Of a stretch of DNA of 58,687 nt, positions 42,046 to 50,895 are shown one piece after another. Source of the stretch: Rickettsiales bacterium. Lineage in GTDB: Bacteria > Pseudomonadota > Alphaproteobacteria > Rickettsiales > CANDYO01. Under the pieces are notes generated by a model that did not search any database, had not been told where the DNA came from, and was given only the letters and a program-made list of their open reading frames with translations. The stretch is taken from NCBI GenBank assembly GCA_025210695.1, contig JAOARE010000042.1, positions 1 to 58,687 on the forward strand, written 5' to 3'. The position numbers were made by a program, and so were the translations under genes. Within the stretch, counting starts at the first letter, position 1. The number at the start of each line of letters is the position of its first letter.

Positions 42046-42705
42046 TTAACTCCAAACTTCGTTTAAAATGATATCACTCACCTCAATTGATATATCTCCA
42101 ATTAAGGCAATTGCAGATATTTTATTTTCTCCAGCAACCTCAATATAAGTTACATCTGTATTATCCACCTTATCATGAATTATTTTTATATCCTCTGGAT
42201 AAACTGTTTTTTTAGTACAGAAAAATTTTATTTTATCTTGGGCAGGGCTAAATCCTTCAATTACCCCAACTTTACTATTTATAACATCGGTACTGCAAAG
42301 ACTATAATATAACTCATCTTCTCCACTACCAACCACAACGTAGTTCAAACCACCTTTAGCAAAAATCTTAGACCCTTGGGGACATGCCACCATCAAATCA
42401 TCCTCCGAAGTGCCCAGCATTTTAACTGAGGTTCTAACCACATTCATCTCATAACCTGGAGTATCTGAAGACAAGGCAAAAGGTTCGTAGTTAATTACTT
42501 TAGATTGATAATTAAAGTACTCGCCAAATTTTGCAAAATATCCTCCTATAGCCGTGCTCACACCCACTACCGCTGTATACACTATCTTTTGATTAGTTTT
42601 ACAAGCGAGAGAACCCGCTACTTGTCCTGCTGCTCCAGAACCAGTTGCTGCGGTTACAGTAGCACCAACAACATTTCCTCTGTTACACCCACAGCTACTC
42701 ACCAT
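42046..42705 (-). CDS. RTX-like hypothetical protein, paralogue A
   Basis: 219 residues. The N terminus is glycine/alanine rich (GATVTAATGSGAAGQVAGS), glycine-zipper like, followed by one membrane helix (about 40-58). The rest parallels the downstream gene: EPFALS, GTSEDDLMVACPQGSKIFAK, GLNYVV, DELYYSLCST, VIEGFSPAQDKIKFF, DIILNE. Conserved Cys positions (SLCST, KFFC) are shared by both. The glycosyltransferase gene ends 24 bases upstream in the same direction, so all three may be one minus-strand operon. The function is not known. Confidence 0.75.
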   Translation of the reverse strand: MVSSCGCNRGNVVGATVTAATGSGAAGQVAGSLACKTNQKIVYTAVVGVSTAIGGYFAKFGEYFNYQSKVINYEPFALSSDTPGYEMNVVRTSVKMLGTSEDDLMVACPQGSKIFAKGGLNYVVVGSGEDELYYSLCSTDVINSKVGVIEGFSPAQDKIKFFCTKKTVYPEDIKIIHDKVDNTDVTYIEVAGENKISAIALIGDISIEVSDIILNEVWS

Positions 42706-42728
42706 ATAAACCTCTTTATTAATTAAAA

Positions 42729-43898
42729 TTAAATACCCAGCACTTTATTGTAAGTATTTATAATCTTTTTACCCATAGTTTCAAGGGAAAACTTTTTTTC
42801 CACGTTATTTCTTGCGGCTTTAGCATGAACAAGCCTAGTAGAAAGATCCATTTGAAGAATGTTTTTGATTGTCTCAGTAAGTTGTTCAACATTATTTGGC
42901 TCTATCAACCAACCCGTCTTCTTAGAAATGATGGTTTCAACAATACCACCAATATTAGTAGCAATTACCATCCTTCCCATAGCCTGAGCTTCTATAGATA
43001 CCAACCCAAAAGATTCAGGCTTTGTTGAAGCGCAAACCACAATATCAGATAATCCATAAATAGCAGGCATATCCGAAACATTACTAGTCATAATAACTGT
43101 TTTACTTAAACCATACTCTTTGATTTTATCTTGTAATTCTTTCCTATAGTTTGAATATTCCTTTCCACCACCTACAAATAGACAGGTAACTGACTGAGAC
43201 GGCAATTCCCTTATAGCCTCCAATAAAAATAGATGCCCTTTATTGCGAACTAAACGCCCTGGAAGCATGATAATAGGTTTATCCGTTGGAATACGAAGAT
43301 TCCGTGCTATATCTATAATCCTTTTATCTCCAACTTTCGAATAGTTAAATTTATCAATATTAGTTCCACAATGAATAACTTCTAATTTTTTATGATCAAA
43401 TTTATAATTATCCTTGGCGTATTGAGCTATGAATTTAGATACAGCAATCACTTTTTCACCTTTGGTCATCACTGAATTATAGAGCTTTTTAAATAAACCG
43501 GTTGTGCTATGAGCACCATGGATAGTGGTTACAAAATGACATTTAGCCAATTTAGCAGCATAATAAGCACTCCATGCGGGAGCACGAGACTGGGCATGAA
43601 CAATATCTATATTATTTAATTCAATTATCTCTCTAAGCCTAAAGATATTTTTTAATATTACAAATGGATTCTTACTATCTAACTCTAAAACAAAATGCCT
43701 TGATCCCTGCTGATATAACGAGTTTACTAAACTCCCACCTGAAGAAGCCAAAAAAGATCTGTAACCTGCTTTTACTATAGCTTCAGCAGTATCCATCACT
43801 TGTCTTTCAACGCCACCAGACATTAATGCGGGCAGCACCTGCAAGATACCTGGCTTTCTAACTATATTATGGGAAGTTTTTACTTTTTTCTTAGACAT
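42729..43898 (-). CDS. Glycosyltransferase family 4 protein
   Basis: A 389-residue GT-B enzyme. The N-terminal domain has the acceptor loop ALMSGGVERQV and DIVHAQSRAPAW. The C-terminal nucleotide-sugar domain has PGRLVRNKGHLFLLEAI and the E-x7-E motif in KPESFGLVSIEAQAMGR. It is soluble apart from possible peripheral membrane contact and would transfer a sugar to lipid or polysaccharide, for instance in envelope glycan synthesis. The substrate cannot be told from sequence. It is the first gene of a likely operon with the two RTX-like paralogues. Confidence 0.9.
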   Translation of the reverse strand: MSKKKVKTSHNIVRKPGILQVLPALMSGGVERQVMDTAEAIVKAGYRSFLASSGGSLVNSLYQQGSRHFVLELDSKNPFVILKNIFRLREIIELNNIDIVHAQSRAPAWSAYYAAKLAKCHFVTTIHGAHSTTGLFKKLYNSVMTKGEKVIAVSKFIAQYAKDNYKFDHKKLEVIHCGTNIDKFNYSKVGDKRIIDIARNLRIPTDKPIIMLPGRLVRNKGHLFLLEAIRELPSQSVTCLFVGGGKEYSNYRKELQDKIKEYGLSKTVIMTSNVSDMPAIYGLSDIVVCASTKPESFGLVSIEAQAMGRMVIATNIGGIVETIISKKTGWLIEPNNVEQLTETIKNILQMDLSTRLVHAKAARNNVEKKFSLETMGKKIINTYNKVLGI

Positions 43899-44177
43899 GT
43901 TATAAACTACTTGTATTATTTATGAGCAAAAATCGACTACATCATAACATAAAATATCTACAAGAAAAATAACAAAGAAAGTATAATAAAATAAAGGTCT
44001 TCTATTCTCTAGTTCAAGATTTCCCCTGTTTTTGCAAATATAAATATTTTGTAATTCATATTAACTTAATGTTTAAGTTGCACTTTAATTAACAAATTAT
44101 AAAGCATTGCAAATGCTAAAACAATCAACTAAATTATAGAGTAGAATATATCACTATATACTTGAAGAACCAAACTT

Positions 44178-44936
44178 ATGAATAATTATAAAAAACTACA
44201 TCACAAAGATGGATCATTCTCCACATATCAACAAGTTCATGCCAAGCAAAACAACGAACAAGGAATACTCTTCTTAAGTGGATTTAAGTCTGATATGAAT
44301 GGTACTAAAGCCCAAGCTCTAAGCAAATATGCTAAAGAAAACAATCTAGATTTAACTCTTTTTGAATATTCAGGACATGGCAATTCATCAGGTGAATTTA
44401 TTGATGGAACTATAGGATTATGGCTAGAAAACACTCTAAATGTTATTGATCTATTAACTGATAAACCGCAAATTCTAGTAGGCTCCAGTATGGGGGGGTG
44501 GATTATGCTTCTTGCTGCTCTTGCAAGACCTGAAAGAGTATCAAGCTTAATAGGCTTAGCTGCAGCTCCAGATTTTACCGAAGAATTAATTTGGGATTAT
44601 TTAAACTTAGAACAGAAAGATGATCTTCTTAAGAATAAAAAAATTGATTTTAGCAATGAGTTTTGTGATACACCATATCCTATTAGTCTTAATCTAATCA
44701 CAGAAGCTCGCAACCATCTATTGTTAGATAAAGAAATTCCTCTTGATATACCTATTCATCTTATTCATGGAATGAACGATAAAGACGTTCCTTATCAAAC
44801 CACAATCAGAATTGCAGAAAAACTTACTAGCAATGATGTTAATGTGCATCTAATTAAAGAAGCTGGACATGGCTTATCAAGACCACAAGATTTAGAATTT
44901 ATTTACGAGATAATAAAAAAAGCGCTTAGAAAATAA
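44178..44936 (+). CDS. Alpha/beta hydrolase (ABHD10-like)
   Basis: A 252-residue serine hydrolase. The nucleophile elbow GSSMGG has Ser104, the acid is in the HGMNDKDVPY segment (about residue 200), and the His is in EAGHGLSRP (about residue 231). The oxyanion-side motif GFKSDMNGTKAQAL matches the alphaproteobacterial/mitochondrial ABHD10-type family, in which the human enzyme removes S-acyl groups. The substrate here is unknown. It has its own promoter region (279 bases upstream of it hold no gene). A G7 run at 44492-44498 encodes the Gly-Gly after the elbow Met. Confidence 0.88.
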   Translation: MNNYKKLHHKDGSFSTYQQVHAKQNNEQGILFLSGFKSDMNGTKAQALSKYAKENNLDLTLFEYSGHGNSSGEFIDGTIGLWLENTLNVIDLLTDKPQILVGSSMGGWIMLLAALARPERVSSLIGLAAAPDFTEELIWDYLNLEQKDDLLKNKKIDFSNEFCDTPYPISLNLITEARNHLLLDKEIPLDIPIHLIHGMNDKDVPYQTTIRIAEKLTSNDVNVHLIKEAGHGLSRPQDLEFIYEIIKKALRK

Positions 44937-45005
44937 GTTTAACTTTTTCTTTACATATTTTAAATACACTATTAAATACATGTGTTTTTTTTAATATATA
45001 AGTAA

Positions 45006-47138
45006 ATGAATAATCTACCCGTTAGATATAAAGCCTTAGTAACCCCCAAGTGGAAGAACATTCCTGGAAGAGTGTTTGGTTCAGCTCAACCTGGATATCT
45101 AATCAATAGTGAACATGACAATAATATGCTCAAACTTCTACTAAGTGGAAAATCTATATCTGAAGCTAAGATTGACAACAAACTACTTTTAAACTTAAAA
45201 GCAATTTATAAACAAGGCATTAGAACCATTTATAGCTTGGCTAGCTTTCCTAGCGATAGAAAACCAGAATTAATAAAACATCTCTGGGAAAGTTTATTTG
45301 ATGATACAAACTATGTATTAACGCTTAATGACCTTACTACTGAAATCAAAGATTTTCATGCACCAACTTTAAAACAATTACAAAATTTAGTGAGTGATGC
45401 CTTAGAAAGAATCACTAACGGAGAGAAAATTTTAATTCATTGCGGGGCAGGAGTTGGAAGAACCGGAACTTTTCTGACAGCAATTCACATGCAAATACAT
45501 GGTGAATATAATGTTGAAGAATGTATCCAGCTAATTCGCAAAAACTATAATTCTCAATCTGTTGAAGGAGAATTACAACGCAAAGCATTGCAAGAATTTA
45601 GTAATCACTTACAGACAATGTATATAAAAGATAATCCACATAGTGATAATTCTTTAAAATTTGCTGTAAATCTGGATCTGAGAAAGGAAGCATTAATAGC
45701 TTTAAAAAATGGTGCTGATATTACCGCAGCCTTTAAAAATGAAATAAATAAAAATAAAGCTCTTATATTCACTATCAACAATAAATTATATTCAGAAGCA
45801 CTAGAGCTTATTAAAATAGGAGCTAACATTAACTCCCAAAATGAATTAGGCGACAGCATTTTAAGTATAGCTATAAAAGAAGGAAATATAGAAATAATAG
45901 ATCAGCTTCTTACATTTTCTGAAATTGATTTAGAAATAAAAAATGATAAAAACATATCTCCCATTATGCAAGCCTGCATAAATAAAAACTACGATATTAT
46001 CTGGAAATTAATTCAAAAAGGATGTCCATTAAAAGAAGCTAAAACTTTAAATAACGATGAATTATTTCAATATTGGAAAAAATCGTTAGATGAAGGAAAT
46101 CTTAGGGCCATCAACAACCTTGCTAAATTCAACGTAGATCTAAATACCTATCCTATAAATGGAATGTCAGCTTTAAAATATGCTCAAAAAAACAAAGAAC
46201 TGTATGTGGGAATGGCAAGCTTAAGGATAGGGTCTGATCATAGAAATGAACTTAAACAATCGCTTATTGAAGCTAAATATCTTATATCTACCTATCCACA
46301 AATGACTAGGAATTTAATTTTAAGCGGAGCTAATTTAAATAATTTAGATATTGTCTTGTCTCAAAAAAAACTAACTGAATTCTTAAAAGAAGCTATTGAT
46401 AATGCTAGTTTATTCTTTTTAATGAATTTAATTTCTTATGATAAAAATATTAAAAACCTAAAAATAAAGAGAGTATCAGCCCTACAATATGCAATTGTGA
46501 ATAATCATTATGAATTAGCGATAAAAATGTCCGAAATCGGATTTTCTAATGATAATCAATATTCTAATCTTACCAATGCACTAAACTTAGCAATCACTTA
46601 CCAAAACAACAAAGAAGTTAAAAGACTAATCACCGCAGGAGCTAATGTTAATGCTAAATTCAATGATATTCCCCTCCTGATAAAGGCTATTCATACCAAG
46701 AATCCAATAATAACAAACCTTCTTATAGAAGGGGGAGCAAACATAAGAGATTCGGATAAGAATGGCAAAACTGTTTTGATGCATGCCATCGATGTGGACA
46801 TTATAGAAATACTTAATCCTATTTTAAAATCATTAAAACCCGCTGACCTTAAAGTGGCTGACAAAAACAATAAAACTGCTATCATGCATGCCGTCTCTGC
46901 AACCGCTCCCTTTGTTATAAAAGAGCTTATAGACCATGGTGCTGATATTAACCAAGTGGTAAATGATTCAACAGCCTTAATGGAGTCTGTTATCTTAAAA
47001 AAACCATCTATATTAAAAATACTTATAAAAAATTATAATGCAGATGTTAATTTAAGCGATATCTCAGGGATAACTCCACTAAAAAAAGCAAAAAACCCTA
47101 ATATTATTAAAATACTTGTAGAAAATGGAGCAATTTAA
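45006..47138 (+). CDS. Protein-tyrosine/dual-specificity phosphatase fused to ankyrin repeats
   Basis: 710 residues. The N-terminal 200 residues are a cysteine phosphatase: P-loop HCGAGVGRTG with Cys146 and Arg152, and a candidate general acid in IKDFHAPT about 30 residues before it. From about residue 215 to the end there are around a dozen ankyrin-like units (EALELIKIGANINSQNELGD, NKEVKRLITAGANVNAKFND, IKELIDHGADINQVVNDS). No signal peptide. The combination is eukaryote-like and would act on host phospho-proteins or phosphoinositides if exported by the type IV system. The 3' end overlaps a converging ankyrin remnant by 4 bases. Confidence 0.88.
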   Translation: MNNLPVRYKALVTPKWKNIPGRVFGSAQPGYLINSEHDNNMLKLLLSGKSISEAKIDNKLLLNLKAIYKQGIRTIYSLASFPSDRKPELIKHLWESLFDDTNYVLTLNDLTTEIKDFHAPTLKQLQNLVSDALERITNGEKILIHCGAGVGRTGTFLTAIHMQIHGEYNVEECIQLIRKNYNSQSVEGELQRKALQEFSNHLQTMYIKDNPHSDNSLKFAVNLDLRKEALIALKNGADITAAFKNEINKNKALIFTINNKLYSEALELIKIGANINSQNELGDSILSIAIKEGNIEIIDQLLTFSEIDLEIKNDKNISPIMQACINKNYDIIWKLIQKGCPLKEAKTLNNDELFQYWKKSLDEGNLRAINNLAKFNVDLNTYPINGMSALKYAQKNKELYVGMASLRIGSDHRNELKQSLIEAKYLISTYPQMTRNLILSGANLNNLDIVLSQKKLTEFLKEAIDNASLFFLMNLISYDKNIKNLKIKRVSALQYAIVNNHYELAIKMSEIGFSNDNQYSNLTNALNLAITYQNNKEVKRLITAGANVNAKFNDIPLLIKAIHTKNPIITNLLIEGGANIRDSDKNGKTVLMHAIDVDIIEILNPILKSLKPADLKVADKNNKTAIMHAVSATAPFVIKELIDHGADINQVVNDSTALMESVILKKPSILKILIKNYNADVNLSDISGITPLKKAKNPNIIKILVENGAI

Positions 47139-47338
47139 ACTCCATCTTCTTCAAAATCACCGCCTAAACCAATAAGAACATTTGCGTTTTCTTCTGCTGT
47201 TAACTGAAAATTAGCATCCGCACCTTTAATAAAAAGTTGATCAATTACGTCATTTAGTTCATGTATTACTGCTAAGTACATTGGAGTGAATCCTTCTTTA
47301 GTTTTCTCATTAATATTTGCACCGCCATCTATCAACAT
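47135..47338 (-). pseudogene. Ankyrin-repeat gene remnant
   Basis: 67 codons encoding one full ankyrin unit (MLIDGGANINEKTKEGFTPM, then YLAVIHELNDVIDQLFIKGA) and the end of a second. The frame runs 14 codons further upstream, and the translation NNNSVIANMLIDGGANIN is in the middle of an ankyrin helix when it meets a stop. There is no ribosome-binding site at the Met. So it looks like the 3' end of a larger ankyrin gene that has been lost, not a full gene. It could alternatively be a small expressed protein. Confidence 0.6.
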
Positions 47339-47552
47339 ATTGGCGATAACAGAATTATTATTTTTGGGGATGACCCCTAATTATTTAATATTATGTCAAA
47401 TATTCTTTATTTTTTCTACACTTCTAAAGAATGTACTTTACCAGCCAGACTTAATATATACTATATTTTCTAAACTATAAGCTTTAAAATCCACCTTGTA
47501 TCTTGCAAGTTATTAGTTTATATTTTTCGTTAAATTATATAAGGAGAGAGTC

Positions 47553-48974
47553 ATGCATCAGAAATATAGTAGCTTAATTAAATTATTGCTTATCTTCATA
47601 GTCGGAACTTTGATGTGGTTCAACCCTATATCCAATGAAATTACCCCGCAAGCCTGGCATTTATTCGTTATATTCTTAGGAACCATGGTGGGGATTGTTC
47701 TAAGCCCATTACCCATTAGTGCAATGGCCATGCTTGGTGCAGGAATGTGTTTACTAATGGGAGTGTTAACAACTCAACAAGTTCTTGATGGATTCAGCGA
47801 AAAGGTAGTGTGGCTATTAGTTTTTGCTTTCCTAATTGCCAGAGGAATTATAAAAACTGGTCTTGGAAAACGAATGGCATATTATTTTATATCTAAAATT
47901 GGAAAAACTACTCTTGGTCTGTCTTATGGCTTAGTAATTACAGAATTATTCCTTGCTCCATTAATTCCAAGCGTTACTGCACGTGGTGGTGGTGTGGTTT
48001 ATCCAATAGCTACGTCATTAGTTGATGCTCTAGCAACTGAACATCATGATGATAATAAAAGCCATATTAAACGAACAATGGGATATCTCAGCCAAGTATG
48101 CTTCCAAACTAATCTTGTTACCAGCGCAATGTTCTTAACTGGGATGGCTGCCAATCCGTTAATTCAAAGCTTTGCTAATAAAGCAGGCGCTGAAGTTTCA
48201 TGGAGCAGCTGGGCTTTGGGTGGAATAGTTCCTGGTTTAATTAGCTTATTTGCTATGCCACTTATCATATATTTACTTCACCCCCCTGCTATTAAAACTT
48301 CTCCTAAGGCACCTCAGCACGCTCTAGAAGCATTAAAGAAAATGGGAAAAGTTACTATCCATGAACTAGTAATGATTATAACCTTTGCATCATTAATTGT
48401 TGGCTGGATATTGGACAAAAAGATTGGTGTGGACGCAACTTCAGTTGCAATGATAGGAGTTGTGGCATTACTAGTAACTGGGGTTCTTGATTGGAGTGAT
48501 GCTCTTAATGAAAAAGGAGCTTGGGACAGCTTCATCTGGTTTGCCATTATGATAATGCTTTCTGGTTACTTAGCTGAATATGGGGTAATTAAATGGATAG
48601 CCACTCATATTGCTGAAAGTTTAAAACATTATCCTGCAATAATTGCAGTGCCCGCACTTATGTTGCTATATTTCTATTTACATTATTTCTTTGCAAGTGT
48701 GGCTGCACAAGTGACTGTGTTATTCAGTACATTCCTTATCTTAATTATGAGCTTTAATGTGCCTGTGATGATTGCGGCGATGACCTTGGCTTATTTTTCT
48801 TCACTTTCAGGGGGATTAACTCATTACGGAATTGCTACTGCACCAATATATTTTGGTACCAAATCTGTAACCACAAAAGAATGGTGGAAAATTGGTTTCA
48901 TAGTCAGCTTAATTAACATTGCCGTTTGGAGCGTTGTTGGTGGAGTATGGTGGAAATATTTAGGATGGTTTTAA
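47553..48974 (+). CDS. DASS-family anion symporter (2-oxoglutarate/malate type)
   Basis: A 473-residue membrane protein with about 12 helices, of the divalent anion:Na+ symporter family (SLC13-like). Conserved segments are WHLFVIFLGTMVGIVLSPLP, FSEKVVWLLVFAFLIARG, LIPSVTARGGGVVYPIA and the C-terminal repeat GGLTHYGIATAPIYFG. The nearest known group includes chloroplast and bacterial 2-oxoglutarate/malate carriers. In an intracellular bacterium it would take host dicarboxylates. AAGGAG lies 6 bases before the ATG. The tautomerase gene follows within 6 bases. Confidence 0.92.
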   Translation: MHQKYSSLIKLLLIFIVGTLMWFNPISNEITPQAWHLFVIFLGTMVGIVLSPLPISAMAMLGAGMCLLMGVLTTQQVLDGFSEKVVWLLVFAFLIARGIIKTGLGKRMAYYFISKIGKTTLGLSYGLVITELFLAPLIPSVTARGGGVVYPIATSLVDALATEHHDDNKSHIKRTMGYLSQVCFQTNLVTSAMFLTGMAANPLIQSFANKAGAEVSWSSWALGGIVPGLISLFAMPLIIYLLHPPAIKTSPKAPQHALEALKKMGKVTIHELVMIITFASLIVGWILDKKIGVDATSVAMIGVVALLVTGVLDWSDALNEKGAWDSFIWFAIMIMLSGYLAEYGVIKWIATHIAESLKHYPAIIAVPALMLLYFYLHYFFASVAAQVTVLFSTFLILIMSFNVPVMIAAMTLAYFSSLSGGLTHYGIATAPIYFGTKSVTTKEWWKIGFIVSLINIAVWSVVGGVWWKYLGWF

Positions 48975-48979
48975 AAAAG

Positions 48980-49330
48980 ATGCCACAAATTATTCTTGAA
49001 GCTAGCGATAATATAATTGAAAGGGATTTTAAACAAACATTATCTAAGATTCATCATATATTAGTGGACACTCTTCCTACTAAGCTGGAGTCTTGTAAAA
49101 GCCGAGTTATTCTCCATAAAGATTTTTTAATTGGCAATGGATATATGAACAACGCATTCATCCATTTATCTATAAAGATAATAGAAGGCAGAACAAGAGA
49201 AACCTGCAAATTAGCTGCCAATAAAATTCTTGAAGAATTAAAAGATAGTTTCCAAGAATCAATGAATAGATTAAATTTAAAATTTAGTATAGCCATTGAT
49301 AATCTTCCTAAAGTATATATAAAAACTTAA
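48980..49330 (+). CDS. CHMI-family tautomerase (5-carboxymethyl-2-hydroxymuconate isomerase-like)
   Basis: About 116 residues from the ATG at 48980. That start is chosen because it puts Pro directly after Met (MPQIILEAS), and the N-terminal proline is the catalytic base in this tautomerase family. A longer frame from 48926 would bury it. Other family traits are IHHILVDTLPTKLESCKSRV, NAFIHLSIKIIEGRTRE and the terminal PKVYIKT. The homoprotocatechuate pathway is unlikely in this organism, so the real substrate is unknown. It is coupled to the DASS gene and overlaps the converging coq7 stop. Confidence 0.85.
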   Translation: MPQIILEASDNIIERDFKQTLSKIHHILVDTLPTKLESCKSRVILHKDFLIGNGYMNNAFIHLSIKIIEGRTRETCKLAANKILEELKDSFQESMNRLNLKFSIAIDNLPKVYIKT

Positions 49331-49866
49331 AACTTCTTGGCTATTTCTATAGATAATTTACATCCTAGTTTTATTGCATTATACAAAACTTTATGACCAA
49401 AATTTAGATCCTTCATATTGTCTTTAGCCATATGATGATGCTCTAATTCTTCCTGTCTAAACTTTTCAATGTTTTTAGCTAAATTTTTCTCTTTTTTGGA
49501 GTCAAGTTTCTTTAATTGATCTTGATAATGTTGATCTATAACTTCTTCAACCGCCTCTGTGCAAACCATTGCAGAATTTTTTCCTAAAAGAGCAGTGCCA
49601 GCCCCAAGAGCATATCCCAATGCGTGCCAAACGGGTAGAAAAACAGATGGCCTGATTTTTCTTTGCTGCATTTCTTTTACAAAATAATCTAAATGAATTT
49701 CCTCTTGATCTGCCATATGCTTTAGCATCTTCTGATCATCAACATTCCTTAGAACTGCCATTTGCCCTTTATAAATACGTTTAGCGCCATATTCTCCAGC
49801 GTGGTTAACTCTAATTACCTGATCCATTAACTGATCACCATTTAAATCACCTGGCATTTTACTCAT
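49327..49866 (-). CDS. coq7: Demethoxyubiquinone hydroxylase Coq7
   Basis: A 179-residue diiron monooxygenase for the penultimate step of ubiquinone synthesis. The carboxylate and histidine ligands are visible in two repeats: RVNHAGEYGA and ADQEEIHLDYF, then CTEAVEEVIDQHYQDQ and RQEELEHHHMA. It follows dsbB on the minus strand (10 bases apart), as in other Rickettsiales. Together with cox11/cox3 it indicates an aerobic respiratory chain with ubiquinone. Confidence 0.95.
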   Translation of the reverse strand: MSKMPGDLNGDQLMDQVIRVNHAGEYGAKRIYKGQMAVLRNVDDQKMLKHMADQEEIHLDYFVKEMQQRKIRPSVFLPVWHALGYALGAGTALLGKNSAMVCTEAVEEVIDQHYQDQLKKLDSKKEKNLAKNIEKFRQEELEHHHMAKDNMKDLNFGHKVLYNAIKLGCKLSIEIAKKF

Positions 49867-49876
49867 GATTTTCTTT

Positions 49877-50323
49877 CTATATTTTTAAAAATCCATAAAG
49901 CAGACAAACAGCATATATAACATTCCACTCAGCCATTGAAAGCATCATAAATTTAAATGGAACTTCACTACAGCTGGCAGCAACCTCTTTAAAACTTAAA
50001 ACGCCTGCTGGATTTTTTGCATTACAAGTATATACTTCATCTATCCAATAATGCTCCACCCCAACATGATAACCAGCCAAAGATATTTCAACTATATACA
50101 ATAGCACAACTAAAGGTATAGTATATTTTCTAGATCTTGGAAATAATATAACACCCCCAGATAATAACAATAAAATGAAATAAGGAATCCTTTGATAAAT
50201 GCATAATGAACATGGAGACAAATTAAATAGAAGCTCTGATACATATGCCAAAAACAATGCTGCTCCACTACTAAGCAAAACCAGCCAATATGGATTCTTT
50301 TTAATTTTATCAAGCAAAGGCAT
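49877..50323 (-). CDS. dsbB: Disulfide bond formation protein DsbB family
   Basis: A 148-residue membrane protein with four helices that reoxidises the periplasmic thiol oxidase by passing electrons to quinone. Active cysteine pair 1 is Cys38/Cys41 in SPCSLCIYQR. The second periplasmic pair is Cys100 and Cys118 (VYTCNAKNP and AASCSEV). It sits 2 bases after bcp and 10 before coq7. Cys-rich exported proteins such as the VirB6 homologue in this window would need such a system. Confidence 0.92.
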   Translation of the reverse strand: MPLLDKIKKNPYWLVLLSSGAALFLAYVSELLFNLSPCSLCIYQRIPYFILLLLSGGVILFPRSRKYTIPLVVLLYIVEISLAGYHVGVEHYWIDEVYTCNAKNPAGVLSFKEVAASCSEVPFKFMMLSMAEWNVIYAVCLLYGFLKI

Positions 50324-50325
50324 AA

Positions 50326-50802
50326 TTAAGCTTCCATTTCTTTAACAGAAGATAAAACTTCTTCGACATGACCCTTTACTTTTACTTTAGGCCAAATTTT
50401 TTGGATAACTCCTTCCCTATCTATTAGGAAAGTTTTACGAGCAATTCCCATATATTTCTTACCATACATAGACTTCTCTACCCAACAATTAAATAATTCA
50501 CATACTTTAACTTCAACGTCTGAAAGCAATATATGTTCTAGATTATATTTAGCACGGAATTTTTCATGACGCTTTAAATCATCCTTGGAGATTCCTATTA
50601 TAACGGTATCAAGCTTCTTAAATTCTTTTATATTGGAGGTAAAATCCTGCGCTTCCATTGTACAGCCTGAAGTATCATCTTTAGGATAAAAATAAATAAC
50701 TACATTCCTCCCTAAAAAGTCTTTAATAGCAATATCTGCTTTTTGATCTGAAGGAAGAGTAAAATCTGGAGCTAAATCTCCAATCGATAATTCTTTTGCC
50801 AT
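50326..50802 (-). CDS. bcp: Thioredoxin-dependent peroxiredoxin Bcp/PrxQ
   Basis: A 158-residue peroxiredoxin that reduces hydroperoxides. The peroxidatic Cys47 is in DDTSGCTMEAQDF, preceded by VVIYFYPKD. The resolving Cys usually five residues later is absent (Gln52), so resolution must use another Cys (two lie further on, in VCELFNC) or an external thiol. AAGGAG is placed 6 bases before the ATG. It heads the bcp-dsbB-coq7 group; thioredoxin, its likely reductant, is at 56.5 kb. Confidence 0.94.
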   Translation of the reverse strand: MAKELSIGDLAPDFTLPSDQKADIAIKDFLGRNVVIYFYPKDDTSGCTMEAQDFTSNIKEFKKLDTVIIGISKDDLKRHEKFRAKYNLEHILLSDVEVKVCELFNCWVEKSMYGKKYMGIARKTFLIDREGVIQKIWPKVKVKGHVEEVLSSVKEMEA

Positions 50803-50895
50803 GACTATTCTCCTTACAACTTAGATTATAAGTGAAGGATATCACCTGAAGCAAAAGTGAACAAGAAATTTTTAGGATGGAAATTATCTAATTAA

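Noticed and set aside
43899..44177. Possible small genes between the glycosyltransferase and the hydrolase
   Set aside because: 279 AT-rich bases with only very short frames and no ribosome-binding site; best read as a divergent promoter region.
48926..48979. Upstream extension of the tautomerase gene into the DASS gene
   Set aside because: It would bury the catalytic N-terminal proline and overlap the transporter by 49 bases; the ATG at 48980 fits the family.
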